Shown: one piece after another, positions 54,631 to 58,775 of the stretch | Numbering within the stretch: the first letter of the stretch is position 1 | Layout of the letters: each line of letters begins with the position of its first letter | Source: an uncultured Chryseobacterium sp. | GTDB taxonomy: Bacteria > Bacteroidota > Bacteroidia > Flavobacteriales > Weeksellaceae | NCBI GenBank assembly: GCA_913777465.1 | Contig: CAJYRQ010000016.1 | Location: 1 to 58,775, forward strand | Length of the DNA stretch: 58,775 nt | Reading direction: 5' to 3' | The notes under the pieces: model-generated | Databases searched by the model: none | Told to the model about the DNA's origin: nothing | Seen by the model: the letters and a program-made list of their open reading frames with translations, nothing else | Program-made: the position numbers and the translations under genes

Positions 54631-55269
54631 TCATTTTAAAAAGGGAAAGTGTAATTTTTCTGCGATCAGATTATGTTTTTCTTCAAGATCGTTTTGAGAG
54701 AGCTGGTTCCGCCGACGGATTTCAAAAAAGCAGCGGGCGGTCATTTCTGCATCAATAACAGCATTATGGGAGGGTTCTACTGCTTCGTTCAGAAGATAGC
54801 GGCAGAGTTCCGGTAAACGCAGACCTGTTTTTGAAGTTCCGGAAGTATATTGCCGGCTTTTCAGCATTGTACAATACAACCGGCTGTTTTCGAAAGGATT
54901 CGGCAGCCCTGCTCTGAGGTAATCAGCAGACAAAATATGAAGGTCAAATTCAAGGAAATGACCTACGATCAAAGGCCGGTATTTTACAATATCTCCGGCA
55001 AGATCATTTAACACTTCTATCCTGCTTTTACCCCGCGATCTCAGGAATTCCTCGGTAATGCCATGCACCCTGAAGGATCCTTCGCTGATCACCAGATCTT
55101 CTTCAAAGATGTACCGGTCTTCCTTTTTTACCTCCATTCCGTCTTCCGAACAGACGATCCAGGATACCTGAACCGCAGAGGGCCAGTTTCCGGTTTCGGA
55201 GTACGGAAGGTCCCAGCGTTTGGGAACCGCCGTGGTTTCCGTATCGATAAATAAGAGGTAAGGATTCAC
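54631..55269 (-). CDS. DEDD-family 3'-5' exonuclease (DnaQ-like)
   Basis: 212 residues. Exo I 'LLFIDTETTAVPK' (Asp, Glu), Exo II 'GHFLEFDLHIL' (Asp) and Exo III 'HNAVIDAEMTARCF' (His and Asp) give a complete DEDDh site. Members degrade DNA or RNA 3' ends or proofread. The stand-alone size and the partner gene suggest a regulatory rather than polymerase-linked role. It is cotranscribed with the cNMP/CBS/DUF294 gene. Confidence 0.93.
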   Translation of the reverse strand: MNPYLLFIDTETTAVPKRWDLPYSETGNWPSAVQVSWIVCSEDGMEVKKEDRYIFEEDLVISEGSFRVHGITEEFLRSRGKSRIEVLNDLAGDIVKYRPLIVGHFLEFDLHILSADYLRAGLPNPFENSRLYCTMLKSRQYTSGTSKTGLRLPELCRYLLNEAVEPSHNAVIDAEMTARCFFEIRRRNQLSQNDLEEKHNLIAEKLHFPFLK

Positions 55270-55413
55270 AGAAATGGTTTTGATACAAATGTAGTGATAT
55301 TGATCTTTTTAAGCGTCTGTTTATCCATTATAATTTCACTTTTTCAATACATTTAAACTTTATATCTTAAATATGCATTAGTGGATTTAGCATATTTAAA
55401 ACAGTAAATTAAT

Positions 55414-55595
55414 TGCTCCGGAGGAGCAGTATCTGTGTAGTATTTATATTGATTGAAGTCATCGGAACTCCAGCGGAGTTCTATCTTTTACAGTATGCCG
55501 TTTACTTAGCAAGCGTTTCTTAGATAGCACACCTATGGCGTGCTCAATATATACTTATTGGAAATATTCTACACAGATAATATTCCTACGGAATA
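55414..55595. mobile_element. Non-coding palindromic element with inverted repeats
   Basis: Perfect 10-bp inverted repeats ATCTGTGTAG (55431-55440) and CTACACAGAT (55569-55578) enclose GAACTCC-AGC-GGAGTTC (55465-55481) and AGCACACC-TAT-GGCGTGCT (55526-55544). Outside them stand TGCTCC-GGA-GGAGCA (55414-55428) and TATTCC-TAC-GGAATA (55581-55595). All palindromes have 3-nt loops. No coding frame. The terminal repeats differ from those at 38.6 kb, but the plan is the same. It lies in the 513-nt gap 55270-55782. Confidence 0.65.
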
Positions 55596-55727
55596 ATTTT
55601 TAAATGGAATTTTTTCTTTCTATGCATGTCTGATTTCCAGAACAATCTATTTTCTAAATCCGTTATAGGATGCATTATTATACTTCAATGATCAGCGATA
55701 CAGCACAACCAGTGTATCAGCAGAAAA

Positions 55728-55762
55728 TTAAAAAAACAGGACACCAAAGGCATCCTGTTTTT
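55728..55762. terminator. Terminator of the arabinose-type operon
   Basis: AAACAGGA (55734-55741) pairs with TCCTGTTT (55753-55760); the minus strand ends in TTTTTTTT. It lies 21 nt past the stop codon of the symporter gene. Confidence 0.92.
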
Positions 55763-55782
55763 ATTTATATTGTAATTAAAAC

Positions 55783-57510
55783 TTACCAGAATCTTACATA
55801 AATAGCCGTAAGCAGTAATAAAGTAACTACAATCAGTATCATAGTTCTTGGATCTACCTTGAACATTTTGCTGTCGATAGCAAATGCTTTCGGATTAACT
55901 TTCGGACCTGCTAAGCTGATCAGGACCATCACGGCGATGGTGATGAAGAACGACCACCCCATGTTGATGAGGAACGGGATTTCCGTGATGGTGTGTACCA
56001 CGCCGTTTTCCAGCTTTTCATACGTGAATGCCGTATACAGCCAGGTTTCTTTTCCAAAGATGCCGATGGCAAAGCTGTTGAAGAATATCGCCAATACGAA
56101 ACCTAGGATTACCCCTACCAAAGCGGCAGTCCCGGTGGTTCTCTTCCAGAACATTCCCAGTAAGAACATGGCAAAAACTCCAGGGCTGATAAATCCGGTG
56201 TATTTCTGGATAAAGGTGAATCCGCCTTCTCCACCGATGCCAAGAACGTCCGTCCAGGTAAAGGCAAGCGCGACCATCATTGCGATGATGATGACCCATC
56301 TTCCGGTTCTTACCATCTGGATTTCGGTAGCATCTGACTTCAGGTATTTTTTATAGATATCTAAAGTAAAAATCGTAGAGATACTGTTTACTTTTCCGGC
56401 CAGGGAAGCTACGATGGCTGCTGTTAATGCCGCCACCGCCAGACCTTTCAGTCCTGATGGTAAAAAGGTAAGTATAGCAGAATACGCACCGTCTTTCACG
56501 CCGTTGAATCCGGGAAGCTGTCCTTTGGTATACAGCACATACGCTGCAATTCCCGGAAGCATCACAATGATCGGCATGAAAAGCTTTAAAAATCCGGCAA
56601 ACAGAATCCCGGTTCTCGCTGTTTTAAGGTCTGCCCCCAAAGCACGCTGGGTGATGTACTGGTTGCAACCCCAATAGTTCAGGTTAACGATCCACTGGCC
56701 GGCAAAATACATGGCCAGTCCAGGCAATACCACATATTTCTGGACTTCCAGGTTCTGAGGCATTCCCAAAGTTGTGGTGGTCGTAGTCGGCTTATCGAGC
56801 ATCAGCTTGAAATGGCCCGGGGCTTCGTTCATCAAAGTATTGAATCCGGCGAACGCATTTCCTACCGCTACCCCGTTGATTCTCTGGTCAACGATCTGCA
56901 ACGCCATATACACGGTAGCAAAACCACCGATTATAAGTACTGCCACCTGGATCACATCGGTGTACCCGATTACTTTCATTCCTCCCAGACCGATCAGCAA
57001 AGCCATCAGCAGGAGGACGATCATGATGATATGAAGGTGCTCGCCACCCAGTAAAGTATCAATGGCCAATGCACCGAGATACAAAATGGAAGTCAGGTTT
57101 ACGATCACATACAAAAACAGCCAGAACACGGCCATGATCAGGGAAACCGATTTGTTGTAACGGGTTTCCAGGAACTGCGGCATGGTGTAGATCTTGTTTT
57201 TCAGGTAGATCGGGATAAACCAGACGGCGATGATGATTAATGCTACTGCGGCAATCCATTCATAGGCGGCAACGGCCACTCCCACGAAGAATCCTTCACC
57301 GCTCATTCCGATGAATTGCTCCGCCGAAATGTTGGAGGCTATCAGGCTGGCACCGATAGCCCACCACGTAAGCGATCCTTCGGCAAGGAAATAATCTTTA
57401 CTTCCGGTAGACTCGGATTTTTTCTTTTTGTAAATCCAGAGCCCATATCCGGCTACCACCACAAAATAAATAAGGAATATGATGATATCAATGGTTGCTA
57501 GTTGTCCCAT
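55783..57510 (-). CDS. Sodium/sugar symporter (SSS/SGLT family)
   Basis: 575 residues with about 14 hydrophobic segments. 'YFLAEGSLTWWAIGASLIASNISAEQFIGMSG' and 'GMKVIGYTDVIQ' are SGLT signatures; 'AALTAAIVASLAGKVNSISTIFTLDIYKKY' follows. It should bring a monosaccharide in with sodium through the inner membrane. It lies between the exonuclease region and galM, 3 nt from galM and probably on one transcript with araA, so arabinose (or galactose/glucose) is the likely substrate. Confidence 0.94.
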   Translation of the reverse strand: MGQLATIDIIIFLIYFVVVAGYGLWIYKKKKSESTGSKDYFLAEGSLTWWAIGASLIASNISAEQFIGMSGEGFFVGVAVAAYEWIAAVALIIIAVWFIPIYLKNKIYTMPQFLETRYNKSVSLIMAVFWLFLYVIVNLTSILYLGALAIDTLLGGEHLHIIMIVLLLMALLIGLGGMKVIGYTDVIQVAVLIIGGFATVYMALQIVDQRINGVAVGNAFAGFNTLMNEAPGHFKLMLDKPTTTTTTLGMPQNLEVQKYVVLPGLAMYFAGQWIVNLNYWGCNQYITQRALGADLKTARTGILFAGFLKLFMPIIVMLPGIAAYVLYTKGQLPGFNGVKDGAYSAILTFLPSGLKGLAVAALTAAIVASLAGKVNSISTIFTLDIYKKYLKSDATEIQMVRTGRWVIIIAMMVALAFTWTDVLGIGGEGGFTFIQKYTGFISPGVFAMFLLGMFWKRTTGTAALVGVILGFVLAIFFNSFAIGIFGKETWLYTAFTYEKLENGVVHTITEIPFLINMGWSFFITIAVMVLISLAGPKVNPKAFAIDSKMFKVDPRTMILIVVTLLLLTAIYVRFW

Positions 57511-57513
57511 AGT

Positions 57514-58674
57514 TTATTTTTTAACTGAGAATTTATAGGTGGTTTTAGTCTGGTATTTCTGTCCGGGCTTCAGTTCCGTTGTCGGGAAAGCCGGCTGGTT
57601 CGGAGAATCCGGGTAATGCTGGGTTTCCAGGCAGAACCCGCTTCTTTTTTCATATTTCCCACCGGTTTTGGTATCGAATTTACCGTCCAGGAAATTTCCG
57701 GAATAGAACTGAACACCCGGCTGATCGGTCATTACTTCCATTACTCTTCCGCTGGCTGGATGGTAAACGGTAGCTATCGTTCTCATTCCGCTTCCGTTCA
57801 GGATCCAGTTGTGGTCGTATCCGCCGCCTAATTTCAGCTGCTCATCTTCTGCATTGATGTCTTTACCGATGGTTTTGGCAGCTGTGAAATCAAATGGAGT
57901 TCTCTTCACGCTTTTTTCTTCCCCCAAAGGAATAAGCGTCTTGTTTACGGGTAAAAATTTATCGGCATTAATCTGTAATTCATGATCGGTAATCAGATTG
58001 GAAAAGTTTCCGGAAAGATTGAAGTACGAATGTTGCGTCAGGTTTACCACAGTGGCTTTATCGGTTTCTGCTTCATAAGAAATTTCCAGGGCATTGTCGT
58101 CGGTAAGGGTATAAAGAACTGTAGTGGTTAACTTTCCGGGATACCCTTCTTCACCGTCAGCACTTACGTAAGTTAATTTCAACGTTGGAAGTTTGGCATC
58201 CTTTACCGGTTCTACCGTCCATATTTTGGTATGGAATCCTTCTTTTCCTCCGTGGAGACTGTTCGGGCCGTCGTTTTTATCAATGTCATACGTTTTGCCT
58301 TCCAAAGTAAATTTGGCATTGGCAATCCTGTTTCCGTATCTCCCGATCAGTGCACCGAAATAATACGGATTTCCGTTGAAATAATCTTCAGGCTTCGTAA
58401 ATCCAAGAACTACGTCCTGATATTTGCCGTCTTTATCGGGAGCCGTAAGGGAAGTGATGATTCCACCGTAGTTGATGATTTCTACCTTCATCCCGTTCCT
58501 GTTGCTCAACGTATATTTTTTGATGGAATCTCCCTTTGCGGTAACTCCGTAATCTGAAACCTGTACATTTTCCATGGTATCTGAGTTCGTTTTATTGTTG
58601 TTTTCCTTTTTATTGCAGCCGAAAATACATAAAACTGCCAATAAAATGAATAAACTGCCTCCTATTTTTTTCAT
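57514..58674 (-). CDS. galM: Aldose 1-epimerase (mutarotase), lipoprotein
   Basis: 386 residues with a lipobox ('LCIFGC', Cys20), so probably membrane-anchored in the periplasm. 'NYGGIITSLTAPDKDG', 'PYYFGALIGRYGNRIANAKF', 'LTQHSYFNLSG' (catalytic His) and 'GFCLETQHYPDSPNQPAFP' (catalytic Glu) are the GalM signature blocks. It interconverts alpha and beta anomers of sugars such as arabinose or galactose before import. It is 23 nt downstream of araA. Confidence 0.95.
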   Translation of the reverse strand: MKKIGGSLFILLAVLCIFGCNKKENNNKTNSDTMENVQVSDYGVTAKGDSIKKYTLSNRNGMKVEIINYGGIITSLTAPDKDGKYQDVVLGFTKPEDYFNGNPYYFGALIGRYGNRIANAKFTLEGKTYDIDKNDGPNSLHGGKEGFHTKIWTVEPVKDAKLPTLKLTYVSADGEEGYPGKLTTTVLYTLTDDNALEISYEAETDKATVVNLTQHSYFNLSGNFSNLITDHELQINADKFLPVNKTLIPLGEEKSVKRTPFDFTAAKTIGKDINAEDEQLKLGGGYDHNWILNGSGMRTIATVYHPASGRVMEVMTDQPGVQFYSGNFLDGKFDTKTGGKYEKRSGFCLETQHYPDSPNQPAFPTTELKPGQKYQTKTTYKFSVKK

Positions 58675-58697
58675 AATATATGATATTTGTTGAAGAA

Positions 58698-58775
58698 TTA
58701 ACGGTAATAGATTTCATTCCAGCGAAGGGTGTTCTTAAAATCACGGATTTTCGTGTCTTCATCGATCACCAGCGA
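58698..58775 (-). CDS. araA: L-arabinose isomerase, C-terminal fragment (cut by window edge)
   Basis: Only the last 25 codons and the TAA (58698-58700) are in the window. The end 'DFKNTLRWNEIYYR', preceded by 'LVIDEDTKIR', matches the conserved C-terminus of L-arabinose isomerases. The enzyme converts L-arabinose to L-ribulose in the cytoplasm. Its position directly upstream of galM and the sodium symporter shows an arabinose operon that continues beyond the window. Confidence 0.85.
   Translation of the reverse strand, partial: SLVIDEDTKIRDFKNTLRWNEIYYR

Noticed and set aside
1-58775. CRISPR array, prophage, IS element or rRNA operon
   Set aside because: The repeats seen are few, unequally spaced or palindromic; no cas, transposase, integrase or rRNA sequence was recognised.

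Overview
The window looks like chromosomal DNA from a member of the Flavobacteriia, most likely Chryseobacterium or a close relative. The reasons are a moderately AT-rich base composition, few Shine-Dalgarno sequences, TAnnTTTG-type -7 promoter elements, Bacteroidota-type families (GH97, GH127, TonB-dependent receptor, AlkB, DUF4236, FucP-type sugar MFS, NrtR/AraR-type Nudix regulators) and many dispersed intergenic palindromes. I see no insertion sequence with a transposase, no prophage, no CRISPR array and no rRNA.

Layout. 1-8 kb: a tRNA-Ser(UGA), small stress or detoxification genes (VOC, DinB-like), a frameshifted tandem NUMOD4 protein, a 56-residue DUF4236 protein, a large FMN-barrel-like protein of unknown function divergent from a FabH-like ketosynthase, and an SDR with a C-terminal membrane anchor. 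8.4-19.8 kb: a first carbohydrate locus on the minus strand (TonB-dependent receptor, GH3, carbohydrate esterase-like alpha/beta hydrolase, second GH3, then a FucP-type transporter behind a terminator). It is divergent from a Nudix-fold regulator with a degenerate Nudix box and from an intact Nudix hydrolase. 20-28.5 kb: housekeeping and accessory genes (AsmA-like, AlkB, two SDRs, several small proteins, some behind sigma-54-like promoters). 28.5-33.5 kb: a SusB-like GH97, a triple-PAS histidine kinase and a VOC protein with a clear upstream palindrome. 33.8-40.5 kb: sugar-phosphate genes on the minus strand (transaldolase, split transketolase, Gfo/Idh oxidoreductase, galK, galT). 40.7-51.1 kb: a xylan/arabinan side-chain operon (GH127, acetylesterase, GPH symporter, GH10 lipoprotein, GH43, GH67), divergent from a second degenerate-Nudix regulator. 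52.7-58.8 kb: a cNMP/CBS/DUF294 protein with a DEDD exonuclease, then an arabinose-type set (sodium/sugar symporter, aldose 1-epimerase lipoprotein, and the 3' end of L-arabinose isomerase, cut by the window edge).

How the genes fit together. Extracellular or surface GH10, periplasmic GH67/GH127/GH3 and esterases would trim acetylated glucuronoarabinoxylan. The GPH, FucP and SSS transporters would import oligosaccharides, xylose, arabinose or galactose. GH43, mutarotase, arabinose isomerase, GalK/GalT, transaldolase and transketolase would feed them into the pentose phosphate and Leloir routes. The two paralogous dead-Nudix regulators probably sense a sugar ligand. No SusD homologue is present; the only outer-membrane importer is the SusD-less TonB-dependent receptor at 15.8-18.0 kb.

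The features I find least explained are a dispersed family of perfect palindromes with 3-nt loops (some framed by terminal inverted repeats), the 770-bp repeat-filled gap that splits the transketolase gene pair, the frameshifted NUMOD4 duplication, a set of sigma-54-like promoters in front of small proteins, and the 599-residue barrel protein. Functions are assigned from sequence recognition alone; no database search was run.
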